Shown: positions 18,447-27,541, numbered from the stretch's first letter. The stretch: DNA of 64,000 nt from Pedobacter rhizosphaerae (GCF_900111155.1 NZ_FOGG01000016.1:1-64000); one strand, 5' to 3'. Notes: generated by a model from the sequence alone, not told the origin. Translations and numbers: made by a program.

Positions 18447-19058
18447 TTAAAGATACAACCGGGATTGTGGCCCCTGATTAAACAATAAATCTACAATGCT
18501 TAAGTTAGGCAAAAATTGATGCCTATCTTCAAAAACTTGATAATAGGGTTTATTGTTTACGATATCTTCTGTTTTTTTCGGATTCATCATCGAACGGAAG
18601 TCTAATTCAGGGTTTATTTCCTTGATGTATTCCGTTGTAAAATCAATTTCTACGTTGAGCTTCAGCTTTTTATTTAGCCAGTTAAGCAATTCTAAATTGT
18701 AGTCGAATAAATAATCAAAGCGCTGGGTGTAAAATTTAGATAGCTCATCTTCGTAAAATTCAAAATAAGCAGAGCTTCTGTAGCAGCTTTGCAAACTCAT
18801 CCAGTGCAGTCTTTGCCAGTTAAAATCGTTGCTAATTTTTACATCTTTGGCTACGGTATGCATTTTTGAACCTCTTACTACAGGTACGGTTAAATCTAAC
18901 TTTCCATTTGGCGAGTAAATACTTGCCCTGTTGCGGTACGTTTGTTTAGGGAAATGTTCGCTTTTTTCTATTAGCAAGTTAGGACTCAACTTTTGTAATA
19001 AACTAAAATAACCAACCGGTGGAAGATAAAATAATGGAAGTATAGCTGTATTCTGCAT
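18447..19058 (-). CDS. WbqC-like family protein
   Basis: About 203 residues from the internal ATG at 19058. The longer frame to 19121 adds 21 residues that do not fit the family, and WbqC proteins normally begin directly with a strand such as AILPLFYLPPVGYFSLL. The family (PF08889) is found in O-antigen and surface-polysaccharide loci; its role is not established, though an aminotransfer or acyl-transfer reaction on sugars has been suggested. A glycosyltransferase gene is divergent next to it, which agrees with a surface-polysaccharide setting. It is followed by corA after 3 bases. Confidence 0.82.
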   Translation of the reverse strand: MQNTAILPLFYLPPVGYFSLLQKLSPNLLIEKSEHFPKQTYRNRASIYSPNGKLDLTVPVVRGSKMHTVAKDVKISNDFNWQRLHWMSLQSCYRSSAYFEFYEDELSKFYTQRFDYLFDYNLELLNWLNKKLKLNVEIDFTTEYIKEINPELDFRSMMNPKKTEDIVNNKPYYQVFEDRHQFLPNLSIVDLLFNQGPQSRLYL

Positions 19059-19179
19059 TTGAAAATTTATGTTTGTAGCCCAAACGTTAAAATATCGGCA
19101 AAAATACACTAACCTATCCATTTTTTAGACCAGGTTACGATTTTTTTAGCGTTTGATTTTAAAGAACAGATAAAATTAG

Positions 19180-20193
19180 ATGAATCCTTCGGTAGCCGTT
19201 GTTATTTTAAATTGGAATGGTAAAGCATTTTTAGAACAGTTTTTACCCAGTATACTCCGTTCTGAATATGATAATTTAAAAATTGTTGTGGGTGATAATG
19301 CATCTACCGATGATTCTATAGCCTTTGTTAAAGCGAATTTCCCCTCCATAGAAATTATTACCAACGAAATAAATTATGGCTTTGCTGGTGGTTACAACCG
19401 GATTTTAGAACGTGTAGAGGCCGATTATTATGTCTTGCTAAATTCGGATGTGGAAGTAATACCCAACTGGATTAAACCCGTAATTGATTTAATGGAAGCA
19501 GACGACCAGATTGCCGCTGCCCAACCTAAAATTAAATCTTATCATAGCAAAAATCAGTTTGAGTATGCTGGTGCGGCTGGTGGTTTTCTTGATATTTATG
19601 CTTTCCCTTTTTGCCGTGGGCGCATTTTTAATGTTTACGAAGAAGATCAAAAACAATACGAGGAACAAAAGGAAATATTTTGGGCAAGTGGTGCAGCCTT
19701 TTTTATCAAAAGTAAATACTGGAAGGAAACAGGAGGTTTAGATGCCGATCTTTTTGCCCATATGGAAGAGATAGACCTTTGCTGGAGATTGAAGAACTTA
19801 GGGTATAAAATAATGTATTGCCCCGATGCTGAGGTTTACCACGTTGGTGGCGGAACTTTGCAAACAGAGAACCCCTTTAAAACTTATCTTAACTTCAGGA
19901 ACAACCTCATTATTATGCAAAAGAACCTTCCTGCCGGTGATGCAGCTTTTCGCATTTTAATCAGAATGTGGATTGATTTCATTGCCTGGTGGCATTTCTT
20001 GTTAACGGGTAAGCCAAAGTTTACCCTGGCAGTAACTAAAGGCCACTGGCATTTTGTTAAAGCTATCTTTAAAACAGCCCAAAAAAGACAACAAATACAA
20101 AAGCCATATGCTGAGCATGCTGGTGTTTATAATAGTAGTATTGTATGGGCGTTCTTCATTAAAAAAATCAAATATTTTAACGGGCTGGGTTAG
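19180..20193 (+). CDS. Glycosyltransferase family 2
   Basis: A 337-residue GT2 enzyme with the GT-A fold. The N-terminal strand is VAVVILNWNGKAFLEQFLPS, the nucleotide site GDNASTDDS, the DxD-like motif LNSDVEV around residue 90, and the acceptor-side motif FAHMEEIDLCWRLKNLGYK. The layout resembles rhamnosyltransferases of surface polysaccharide synthesis, but the sugar cannot be told. A C-terminal hydrophobic stretch (IDFIAWWHFLLTG) may bind the membrane. It is transcribed away from the WbqC-like gene and followed by a repeat-rich gap. Confidence 0.9.
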   Translation: MNPSVAVVILNWNGKAFLEQFLPSILRSEYDNLKIVVGDNASTDDSIAFVKANFPSIEIITNEINYGFAGGYNRILERVEADYYVLLNSDVEVIPNWIKPVIDLMEADDQIAAAQPKIKSYHSKNQFEYAGAAGGFLDIYAFPFCRGRIFNVYEEDQKQYEEQKEIFWASGAAFFIKSKYWKETGGLDADLFAHMEEIDLCWRLKNLGYKIMYCPDAEVYHVGGGTLQTENPFKTYLNFRNNLIIMQKNLPAGDAAFRILIRMWIDFIAWWHFLLTGKPKFTLAVTKGHWHFVKAIFKTAQKRQQIQKPYAEHAGVYNSSIVWAFFIKKIKYFNGLG

Positions 20194-20246
20194 GCCAATA
20201 GATGTTATTATGATGTGTAAAACGCAACTTGTAACATTTCAACGGT

Positions 20247-20522
20247 CGTCATTCCCTCGCAGGAGGGAATCTTAATGCGATAGAGTAGCCACACCATGCT
20301 TTTCCATCCAGCTAGGCCAAAGTACCGTTTCTCCGTTTCGCTTGGATCGGCCTGATAAAGTTTTCGGGATGCATTGACCAAGCCAACATACTGACTTTAG
20401 AAGAAAAGTTTTAAGCCGACACTTTTGTTTCTTTTGGTGTCAAAAGAAAAGAGCCCGTCTGGCCAGGACAGGAGAGATTCTTTTTTTTCATTCCCCCGCA
20501 GGAGAGAATCTTAATGCGATAT
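20247..20522. repeat. Composite repeat flanked by two copies of a 34-bp unit
   Basis: The 377-base gap holds no gene. Two similar units (20249-20281 and 20488-20520) share CGCAGGAG, GAATCTTAATGCGAT and a hairpin of the type ATTCCCTC-GCAG-GAGGGAAT, and they bracket a core of about 205 bases. In the core a 9-bp hairpin, TTTCTTTTG (20427-20435) with CAAAAGAAA (20440-20448), stands out. The 34-bp unit resembles extragenic palindromes found in many bacterial genomes. It could be a degraded non-autonomous mobile element. Confidence 0.6.
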
Positions 20523-20570
20523 ATCTTGCTTTTCTTATAAACAAAGCCTGGACAAAGATTAATCTACCAG

Positions 20571-21290
20571 CTATTTCCCCGTTAAAGATTCATTAATCGA
20601 TTTCTTTATCCAATGCATGGTATTTGATGCCAAACCAACGGTGCTAAATTTAATTTTACCGGTTTTATCTATCACGACATGCGTTGGATATAACCTAATG
20701 TTATATTTATTGGCAATTGCTCTTCCATCCACAACATTATAATGGTAAGGGTTTGTTTTCAAAAAAGCTTTTAAATCATATCGCTCATCTAATGCTATGG
20801 CTAAGAAAACCACATCAGCATTATCTTTATATTCGGCCACCAGTTCGTTTAGTTGAGGAATTTCCTGTTTACAAGGCGGGCAGTTAATAAACCAAAAGTT
20901 AAGTACAATTACTTTCCCCGTGGCTTCCCGTAAATCAAATTTATTTCCGTTAATATCTGTGGTTTTAAACCCTTTAAACATCTCACCTTCAGTAAAAGAT
21001 TCGCTTGGGCGGGGCTTAGCCATTCTATTAAAATGTGCTTGCTGTTCTTCTTTTGATAGTTCGTAAATCCGGTACTCGGGTATTCCGCCATCGGTAAAAG
21101 TGCCTCTGTTTTTAATGGCGTATTTTCCGGTAAGCAATAGGTTCTTCCAGGTTTTATATGGATATACCATACCATCATCTCCCCTAACTATAGTGCTTTC
21201 ATTGAGCATGTTTCTGGTAGGGTTTGCATTTTGTGCACAAAGGTTTAATGTGACAAGCGTTAATAAGAAAAAGAGCGTGTTCTTTAGCAT
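20571..21290 (-). CDS. Secreted TlpA-like thiol-disulfide oxidoreductase
   Basis: A 239-residue protein with an N-terminal signal peptide (about residues 1-19, cleavage near CAQ) and a C-terminal thioredoxin-like fold. The redox centre is C137-x-x-C140 (FINCPPC), followed by the cis-proline strand YPTHVVID. It should work in the periplasm as a reductase for disulfides, for example in cytochrome c maturation or general protein quality control. It is 11 bases behind aroQ, so they probably share a transcript. Residues 30-100 form an extra N-terminal region that I cannot place in a family. Confidence 0.85.
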   Translation of the reverse strand: MLKNTLFFLLTLVTLNLCAQNANPTRNMLNESTIVRGDDGMVYPYKTWKNLLLTGKYAIKNRGTFTDGGIPEYRIYELSKEEQQAHFNRMAKPRPSESFTEGEMFKGFKTTDINGNKFDLREATGKVIVLNFWFINCPPCKQEIPQLNELVAEYKDNADVVFLAIALDERYDLKAFLKTNPYHYNVVDGRAIANKYNIRLYPTHVVIDKTGKIKFSTVGLASNTMHWIKKSINESLTGK

Positions 21291-21301
21291 AATATTGTTT
21301 T

Positions 21302-21724
21302 TTATGATTCTATAATTAAACTTTCTAGTGCCAGGCGGTACCCTTTCATACCAAAACCGGTTAGTACCCCCTTACAATTTTTTCCCGTGAGCGATACATG
21401 GCGATATTCTTCTCTGGCATAAATATTAGAGATATGTACTTCTACCACAGGTGTTTTAATGGCGGCAATAGCATCGGCAATAGCTACCGAAGTGTGCGTA
21501 TAACCACCGGCATTTAAAATGATACCATCAAAACTGAAACCTACCTCATGAAGCTTGTTAATCAGTTCGCCCTCTACATTACTTTGAAAATACGTTATTT
21601 CTACCGATGGATATATTTCTTTTAGCGCTTTGATATAATCTTCGATACTGATATTACCATAAATAGAAGGTTCACGAACGCCAAGAAGGTTTAAGTTAGG
21701 TCCGTTAATAATTTGTATTTTCAT
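21302..21724 (-). CDS. aroQ: 3-dehydroquinate dehydratase, type II
   Basis: A 140-residue type II dehydroquinase, the third step of the shikimate pathway. All landmarks are present: INGPNLNLLGVREPSIYG with catalytic Tyr22, NAGGYTHTSVAI, and VEVHISNIYAREE with the catalytic His. The final segment GFGMKGYRLAL is also typical. The enzymes form dodecamers in the cytoplasm. It is transcribed with the TlpA-like gene and diverges from xerD; the 140 bases between them must hold both promoters. Confidence 0.97.
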   Translation of the reverse strand: MKIQIINGPNLNLLGVREPSIYGNISIEDYIKALKEIYPSVEITYFQSNVEGELINKLHEVGFSFDGIILNAGGYTHTSVAIADAIAAIKTPVVEVHISNIYAREEYRHVSLTGKNCKGVLTGFGMKGYRLALESLIIES

Positions 21725-21864
21725 GCTTGAAGTTAATATTTATAAGTTTCTGATTGCAATAATACACAATGATGAGAAAATAATTGGCGCATTGACATTT
21801 TAACAGACTATTTAGATTAAAATCTTGATATTAGTGCTCTAAATTAAAGCGATGTTATACTTCA

Positions 21865-22779
21865 ATGTATCAGGAGCAGATTATGTGGCAATCATACCTT
21901 AAAGGATTCAAAGCTTATTTACGCCTGGAGCGTTCTCTTTCAGAAAATTCAATAGCTGCTTATTTAAACGACCTGAATAAACTGGAGCAGTTTTATTTTT
22001 CTATTGATAGAGAACCTAAAATTACAGAAATCAGTAAGGAAGACCTTCGTCAGTTTATTTCCTGGCTTCATGATTTGGGTATGCAAGCCACTACACAGGC
22101 GCGTGTAATCTCTGGAATTAAGGCCTTCTGCACTTATTTGTTACTCGAGAATATAATCGAAATTGATCCCTCTGCCCTGCTGGAAGCGCCTAAAATAGCA
22201 AGAAAACTGCCCGATACCTTAAATATTTACGAAATTAACAGTCTGATTGATGCCATAGATGCCTCGAAACCTGAGGGAATGCGAAATAAAGTGATTATTG
22301 AGGTTTTGTATGGCTGCGGTTTAAGGGTTTCGGAATTAACAGACCTTAAAATTTCTAACCTATTCTCTCAGATAGAATTTATAAAAGTACTTGGAAAGGG
22401 TAACAAAGAACGTTTAATTCCCATTGGTGGTGTAGCCATTAAGCTATTGACCATTTATTTAGATGAAGTTAGGGTACACTTAAGCGTTAAAAAAGGAAAT
22501 GAAGATTATGTATTTCTGAACCGTTTTGGAGCGAAGTTATCAAGGATATCGATTTTTAATTTAATTAAGCAACTGGCCCTTAAAGCCGGGATTAAAAAAA
22601 CAATTAGTCCACATACCTTGCGCCATTCTTTTGCTACGCATCTTATTGAAGGTGGGGCCGATTTAAGGGCCGTACAAGAAATGCTTGGCCATTCGAGTAT
22701 TACTACAACCGAAATTTATACGCACCTGGATAGAGATTACTTAAGAGAAGTGGTTACGCAATATCATCCCAGAAGCTAG
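21865..22779 (+). CDS. xerD: Tyrosine recombinase XerD/XerC
   Basis: A 304-residue site-specific recombinase that resolves chromosome dimers at dif with FtsK. The N-terminal core-binding domain (about 10-105) is followed by the catalytic domain with R154 (GCGLRVSEL), K178, H250 and R253 (HTLRHSFATHL), H276 and the nucleophile Y285 (EIYTHL). All six catalytic residues are intact. The chromosomal setting among housekeeping genes and the absence of phage genes argue for XerD, not a phage integrase. The start could also be M7 (MWQSYL). No dif-like site was recognised nearby. Confidence 0.92.
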   Translation: MYQEQIMWQSYLKGFKAYLRLERSLSENSIAAYLNDLNKLEQFYFSIDREPKITEISKEDLRQFISWLHDLGMQATTQARVISGIKAFCTYLLLENIIEIDPSALLEAPKIARKLPDTLNIYEINSLIDAIDASKPEGMRNKVIIEVLYGCGLRVSELTDLKISNLFSQIEFIKVLGKGNKERLIPIGGVAIKLLTIYLDEVRVHLSVKKGNEDYVFLNRFGAKLSRISIFNLIKQLALKAGIKKTISPHTLRHSFATHLIEGGADLRAVQEMLGHSSITTTEIYTHLDRDYLREVVTQYHPRS

Positions 22780-22789
22780 TTTTTACGGC

Positions 22790-23632
22790 TTAATAACCAG
22801 CTTTAATCATCCTGTCTTTACCCTGCATATCTTTTCTCAATGCTATATTAGAAAAACCTTTACCCTTGAGCATATCAATGGTTTCCTCTCCCAAATATTC
22901 ATTAATTTCTAAATAGAGGTAACCACCTGGATTTAAGGTTTTAATGGCTAAATCGGCTATAGCTTTGTAAAATACCAATGGATTTTCATTTGATACAAAT
23001 AGCGCCAAATGAGGCTCATGGCTCAATACATTCTGATGCATCTGCTCTTTTTCTAAATCTTTGATATATGGTGGGTTACTAACCATTATATCAAGTTTAT
23101 CTTCAGAAGAATAGGTCAAAATATCGGCCTGAATAAAGTTGACTGTTGTGTGTAAGGACTGCGCATTTTCTCTGGCCACAGTCAGGGCTTTTTCAGAAAT
23201 ATCTAAACTGCTAACCTTCGCCCTTGGCAGAAACCGCTTTAAGCTAATTGGAATACAGCCCGAACCTGTTCCAATATCTAAAATATTTAGGTCCTTTCTG
23301 GAAGAATGATCTGCAATAATCCAGTCTACAAGCTCTTCGGTTTCTGGCCTGGGAATCAATACATTCTCATTTACTTTATAAACGGAACCATAAAAATGTG
23401 CCTCACCCAAAATGTGCTGAATAGGTTTGTACATTTTAAGGTCGTTCAGGATGCTGAGCATTTTTTGGAGATGAATGTGCGATAAGTCATTATCTCGAGA
23501 CATTCTAAGCTTGATTTGCGTCAATTGAAGCACGTGTTCTGCCGCCAGACTAAACAAAGCGGTTGTTTCATCTTCCTCATATATCTGGCCTAACTCCAGT
23601 TGGTAATATTCTTCTAGCTCGTTAAGTTTCAT
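22790..23632 (-). CDS. prmC: Peptide chain release factor N5-glutamine methyltransferase
   Basis: A 280-residue class I methyltransferase that methylates the GGQ glutamine of release factors. The N-terminal helical domain is followed by the SAM motif DIGTGSGCIPISL (119-131), the acidic strand VSSLDIS and the active-site NPPY (186-189). PIQHILGEAHFYG and VLIPRPETEELVDW are PrmC hallmarks. The gene faces xerD tail to tail with 10 bases between stops, so both end in the same short spacer. Confidence 0.95.
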   Translation of the reverse strand: MKLNELEEYYQLELGQIYEEDETTALFSLAAEHVLQLTQIKLRMSRDNDLSHIHLQKMLSILNDLKMYKPIQHILGEAHFYGSVYKVNENVLIPRPETEELVDWIIADHSSRKDLNILDIGTGSGCIPISLKRFLPRAKVSSLDISEKALTVARENAQSLHTTVNFIQADILTYSSEDKLDIMVSNPPYIKDLEKEQMHQNVLSHEPHLALFVSNENPLVFYKAIADLAIKTLNPGGYLYLEINEYLGEETIDMLKGKGFSNIALRKDMQGKDRMIKAGY

Positions 23633-23698
23633 CGCTGCAAAATTACAATTTAACCAGATATCAATTTCAATTTCTCCTGCTCATCATTCATTTTTTCC

Positions 23699-23706
23699 TA
23701 TTTTTG
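23699..23706 (+). promoter_or_regulatory. Putative -7 box of ribD
   Basis: TATTTTTG fits TAnnTTTG exactly and ends 5 bases before the ribD ATG (23712), so the transcript would begin at or just before the start codon. The -33 element is weak. Confidence 0.45.
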
Positions 23707-23711
23707 CCCTA

Positions 23712-24764
23712 ATGAGCGATGAATTTTACATTAAACGCTGTTTAGAATTAGCAGAACTTGGAATGGGTAAAGTAAGTCCTAATCCAATGGTGGGTTGTGT
23801 AATTGTAGTTGATGACAAGATCATTGGCGAAGGTTATCACCAACAATATGGGCAGGCTCATGCCGAACCTAATGCCATCAAATCAGTTTTTGATCAACAC
23901 CCTGAAAATGCGGAACAACTGTTAAAACAAGCAACTGTTTATGTAAATCTGGAACCCTGTGCCCATTTTGGTAAAACTCCCCCATGCGCAGATTTGTTGG
24001 TTAGGCACCAGGTTAAGCGTGTAGTTATTGGTAATACTGATCCTTTTTCTGCGGTGGATGGAAAAGGAATTGAGAAACTTAACAATACGGGTATTTCGGT
24101 TACCACTGGTATTTTAGCAGAAGAATGCAGCTTTTTTAACAGGCGTTTTTTTACACGAGTACAAAAACAACGCCCTTATGTAGTATTGAAATGGGCGCAA
24201 ACTGCAAATGGATATTTCGCTGCGAAGGATGGACACCAAAAATGGATCAGTGGCTCTTTAGCAAAGCGCCTGGCTCATAAATGGCGTACAGAAGAAGATG
24301 CCACCTTGATTGGTAAGCAAACAGCGATTATTGATAACCCTCAGCTAACAGCAAGAGAATGGGCTGGAAAGAATCCTATACGCCTGGTTATTGATAAAAA
24401 CTTAGCAATTCCACCAGGTAATCACCTTTTTAACAAGGAGGCTAAAACCATCATTTTTAACGAGATTAAAACAGATGTAGAGGAGCACATTCATTATATT
24501 CAAATGGAAGATATGCAGTATTATTTACCGCAAAAGATCATGTTCCAACTGTATTTAATGGATATACAATCGGTAATTATTGAAGGCGGGGCTCAGATTT
24601 TAAAACAATTTCTTGATGCTGAACTTTGGGATGAGTGCCGAATTTTTACCTCAGCCAATAGCTGGACGGACGGTATTGCTGCACCAACTATAAACGGTAC
24701 ACTTCAGGAGCAAATAGCACTCGATTCGGATAAATTATCTATCTATATAAACAAGCTTAAATAA
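23712..24764 (+). CDS. ribD: Riboflavin biosynthesis bifunctional deaminase/reductase RibD
   Basis: A 350-residue two-domain enzyme for two successive steps of riboflavin synthesis. The deaminase domain (about 1-145) shows the zinc ligands H50 (with E52, HAE) and C83/C92 (EPCAHFGKTPPC). The reductase domain (about 150-350) has VVLKWAQTANGYFAA, DATLIGKQTAIIDNPQLTAR and VIIEGGAQIL. The DMT permease gene starts at the base after the stop, and YigZ overlaps that, so this is the first gene of a run of co-directional genes 23712-27125. Confidence 0.96.
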   Translation: MSDEFYIKRCLELAELGMGKVSPNPMVGCVIVVDDKIIGEGYHQQYGQAHAEPNAIKSVFDQHPENAEQLLKQATVYVNLEPCAHFGKTPPCADLLVRHQVKRVVIGNTDPFSAVDGKGIEKLNNTGISVTTGILAEECSFFNRRFFTRVQKQRPYVVLKWAQTANGYFAAKDGHQKWISGSLAKRLAHKWRTEEDATLIGKQTAIIDNPQLTAREWAGKNPIRLVIDKNLAIPPGNHLFNKEAKTIIFNEIKTDVEEHIHYIQMEDMQYYLPQKIMFQLYLMDIQSVIIEGGAQILKQFLDAELWDECRIFTSANSWTDGIAAPTINGTLQEQIALDSDKLSIYINKLK

Positions 24765-25631
24765 ATGATATACATTATTTTAAGTATAAGCTGTAGCGTA
24801 ACTGTAGCCATACTTTTAAAGTTAGCCAAGCGGTACCAAATCAGTATTATACAAGCGGTTACAGTAAATTACCTTACTGCACTGATACTTTGCTTTTTAT
24901 TTTTTAAGCCTGATACTTCATTGATTTCGTCAGCTGCTCCCTGGCCTGTTTATACTGCATTAGCCATATTACTGCCAACCATCTTCCTGTTTCTTGCCGC
25001 TTCGGTTAAAAGATTAGGAATTGTAAAAACAGATATTGCACAAAGACTTTCTCTTTTCATTCCGATTTTAGCCGCTTACTTTATTTTTAAGGAGGATTTT
25101 AATCAATATAAGCTGGCCGGATTGATTGTTGGATTCCCGGCTATCTTTTTAACCTTTATCCGTAAATCGGAAAGGCAGCCTACAGCAGGAAACTGGATCT
25201 ACCCAATAATGGTTTTTGTTGGTTTTGGTGTAATTGATGTACTTTTTAAGCAAATTGCCTTACACAAAGCACTCCCCTATACTACTTCCTTATTTGTCGT
25301 TTTTAGTATGGCTTTTGTGGTTTCCTTAGTTGTAGTGAGTATAATGGCAATTACAAAGAAAACAAAAATTCAACTGGTTAATTTAGCCTGTGGGGTAATT
25401 TTGGGACTTTTTAACTTCGGTAATATCTTATTTTATCTTAAGGCACACCAGGCACTCGCTAAAAATCCATCAACGGTATTTGCAGCAATGAACCTGGGTG
25501 TAATTGTAGTGGGAAGTTTAGTAGGCGTGCTTATTTTTAAAGAAAAGCTATCGAAAATCAATTACCTCGGACTTTTGCTCGCCGTTGCTGCTGTAATTTT
25601 AATCACCTTATCTCAGATTTATGCTGTTTGA
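24765..25631 (+). CDS. EamA/DMT-family permease
   Basis: A 288-residue integral membrane protein with about ten hydrophobic segments in two EamA-like halves, typical of drug/metabolite transporters. Motifs near the ends of the halves (IVKTDIAQRLSLFIPILAAYFIFKED and FAAMNLGVIVVGSLVGVLIFKEKL) are EamA hallmarks. The substrate is unknown. It begins directly after ribD and its last 11 bases overlap yigZ. Riboflavin transport is conceivable from the context, but the family is too broad to say. Confidence 0.85.
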   Translation: MIYIILSISCSVTVAILLKLAKRYQISIIQAVTVNYLTALILCFLFFKPDTSLISSAAPWPVYTALAILLPTIFLFLAASVKRLGIVKTDIAQRLSLFIPILAAYFIFKEDFNQYKLAGLIVGFPAIFLTFIRKSERQPTAGNWIYPIMVFVGFGVIDVLFKQIALHKALPYTTSLFVVFSMAFVVSLVVVSIMAITKKTKIQLVNLACGVILGLFNFGNILFYLKAHQALAKNPSTVFAAMNLGVIVVGSLVGVLIFKEKLSKINYLGLLLAVAAVILITLSQIYAV

Positions 25632-26235
25632 CGATACCTATAAAACAATAGAAAGCAATGCAGAGGGAATCTTTAGAGATAAAGGAAGTAAGTTTATCGC
25701 TTATGCCTATCCTATTCGTACAGAAGAGGAAGTGAAACCCATTTTATTGAATTTAAGGGCTGAACATACAAAAGCAAGACATTTTTGTTACGCTTACCGC
25801 CTCAGTCCGGATCGTTCTGTTTTTAGAATAAACGATGATGGTGAACCCTCTGGTACTGCTGGAAGACCTATTTTAAATTGTCTTTTATCCGAAGACGTAA
25901 CCAATGTTTTAATGGTAGTGGTGCGTTATTTCGGTGGAACACTTTTGGGCGTTCCTGGTTTGATTGCAGCGTATAAAAATGCCAGCATTGAGGCCTTAAA
26001 ATCAGCTACCATCGTTAATAAAACCGTAAATGATCTTTACCAGATTGAATTCGATTATCTACAGATGAACGATGTGATGCGCCTGGTAAAAGAAGAAGGA
26101 TTAATGGTATTATCTCAAAACTTCGATACCCACTGTGTATTAAAATTTGAAGTTAGAAAGGCACAACTCAACCAGGTTTTGGCTAAGTTTGATAAAATTG
26201 AAGGTTTAAAACACCAATATCTGCAAACGATTTAA
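25621..26235 (+). CDS. YigZ/IMPACT family protein
   Basis: A 204-residue protein of the YigZ/IMPACT family (PF01205). The N-terminal domain contains GSKFIAYAYPI, HFCYAYRLSP, NDDGEPSGTAGRPIL and VVVRYFGGTLLGVPGLI, and a DUF1949-like ferredoxin fold follows. The human homologue IMPACT regulates the GCN1-GCN2 kinase system; the bacterial role is unsettled, perhaps linked to translation. Its ATG lies inside the end of the DMT gene, which implies translational coupling. Confidence 0.92.
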   Translation: MLFDDTYKTIESNAEGIFRDKGSKFIAYAYPIRTEEEVKPILLNLRAEHTKARHFCYAYRLSPDRSVFRINDDGEPSGTAGRPILNCLLSEDVTNVLMVVVRYFGGTLLGVPGLIAAYKNASIEALKSATIVNKTVNDLYQIEFDYLQMNDVMRLVKEEGLMVLSQNFDTHCVLKFEVRKAQLNQVLAKFDKIEGLKHQYLQTI

Positions 26236-26255
26236 AACCACTAATCAAAACCCAT

Positions 26256-27125
26256 ATGAAGATATCAGAGAGTGATTTGATTATCAATCCAGATGGCACC
26301 ATTTACCATCTGAACTTGTTACCTGAAGATATAGCCGATACCATTATTACTGTTGGTGATCCGGACAGGGTTAGCGAGGTGAGTAAATACTTCGATCGTA
26401 TTGAGCTCAAAAAAGGTAAGCGAGAGTTTATAACCCACACTGGTTACTTAGGTCAAAAAAGGATAACTGTACTTTCTACCGGCATAGGAACGGATAATAT
26501 CGATATTGTATTTAATGAATTAGATGCGTTGGTTAATATTGATTTTCAAACCCGGGAGATTAAAAAGAACCTAACCAGCTTAAATATTATCCGTATTGGT
26601 ACCTCTGGAGCTGTACAAGCCGATGTACCCATGGGAACAATTTTAGCTTCTGCTTATGGCTTAGGCATGGATGCACTGATGAATTACTATGTGCATGAAT
26701 TATCTGGAGATGAACGTTTGCTGCTAGACGATATTAAATCTCATTTTGCCCATCTAAAGCATATTAATCCATACTTAACTGCTGCCAGCGATAAATTATT
26801 AAATACTATAGGTAAGGATATGGCAAAAGGAATAACGATTACAGCCCCTGGATTTTACGCTCCACAAGGCCGGATAGTGCGTGCTAAAAATTCAGTTCCT
26901 GATTTTATCGGTTTAATCAACAGTTTCAGGAGCAATCAAAACAGGATCACCAACTTAGAGATGGAAACTGCCGGTATATATGCGCTTGCAAAGGTTTTAG
27001 GCCATCAGGCTTTGTCTGTTAATGCTATATTGGCTAGTCGCGTAAACTTTGAGTTTAGCAAGGAGCCAAATAAGGTTGTAGATGAAGCGATTAAGACTGT
27101 ATTAAGCCGCATTGCCGAAGTTTAG
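26256..27125 (+). CDS. Nucleoside phosphorylase (uridine phosphorylase-like)
   Basis: A 289-residue member of the PNP/UDP family. It has ITVGDPDRV, LSTGIGTDNIDIV, IRIGTSGAVQADVPMGTIL, and NLEMETAGIYALAKVLG, the usual sugar- and phosphate-binding segments. It cleaves nucleosides (probably uridine or a purine nucleoside) with phosphate. The sequence resembles the Bacteroidota variety annotated as udp; substrate choice is not proved. It ends on a 14-base palindrome that overlaps its last codons. Confidence 0.9.
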   Translation: MKISESDLIINPDGTIYHLNLLPEDIADTIITVGDPDRVSEVSKYFDRIELKKGKREFITHTGYLGQKRITVLSTGIGTDNIDIVFNELDALVNIDFQTREIKKNLTSLNIIRIGTSGAVQADVPMGTILASAYGLGMDALMNYYVHELSGDERLLLDDIKSHFAHLKHINPYLTAASDKLLNTIGKDMAKGITITAPGFYAPQGRIVRAKNSVPDFIGLINSFRSNQNRITNLEMETAGIYALAKVLGHQALSVNAILASRVNFEFSKEPNKVVDEAIKTVLSRIAEV

Positions 27126-27140
27126 AAAACTTCGGCAATG
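27110..27140. terminator. Palindrome at the end of the phosphorylase gene
   Basis: CATTGCCGAAGTTT (27110-27123) and AAACTTCGGCAATG (27127-27140) form a perfect hairpin with a 3-base spacer that includes the stop codon. A near-copy of the right arm (AAACTTCGGTGATG) follows at 27147-27160 and makes the C-terminus of the convergent gene. It probably blocks transcription from both sides, though it lacks a T-run. Confidence 0.7.
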
Positions 27141-27144
27141 CGTT

Positions 27145-27537
27145 CTAAACTTCGGTGATGTGTTCTAAAACCAATTCCTTTTGTTCACTATCTAAATAGC
27201 TGCAGGTCATGTTTTCTAAATCTACAACCCACTTTTCTACTCCCGCATCTGCAGCTTGCTTGCAAAAGGTAGCGAAATCAGTTTCGCCACGCTGATGAAT
27301 TTTTAAGGCATGCTTTAATTTATCTGCCGATGATTCTTCATTGATAAGCAAGTCAGGGTATTCGTCAGGGCTAACCTGTTCCGTTTGATCATCGCCAAAA
27401 TATACAGATAAACCGTTGGTCACGTAAACATCGTTGCGCTTTATCCCAAAAGACTTAAGCGTTTTGATAAATTCGGGAAAATCTGCCCCGCTTTTAATCT
27501 TTGATTCTGCTGCTTTAATATCATCAACTTTAAACAT
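27145..27537 (-). CDS. DUF1398 family protein (YbcV-like)
   Basis: A 130-residue acidic cytoplasmic protein that looks like the DUF1398 family: an N-terminal helix (IKAAESKIKSGADFPEFIKTLKSFGI), GVEKWVVDLENMTCSYLDS near the C-terminus, and a segment with charged helices between. No function is known. No signal peptide, membrane segment or catalytic motif is visible. It is 4 bases behind galM on the same strand and its last codons share the palindrome with the convergent nucleoside phosphorylase gene. Confidence 0.75.
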   Translation of the reverse strand: MFKVDDIKAAESKIKSGADFPEFIKTLKSFGIKRNDVYVTNGLSVYFGDDQTEQVSPDEYPDLLINEESSADKLKHALKIHQRGETDFATFCKQAADAGVEKWVVDLENMTCSYLDSEQKELVLEHITEV

Positions 27538-27541
27538 AATC

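Noticed and set aside
21865..22779. Phage or island integrase
   Set aside because: The neighbours are housekeeping genes, there are no phage genes or attachment repeats, and the protein is a normal-size XerD.
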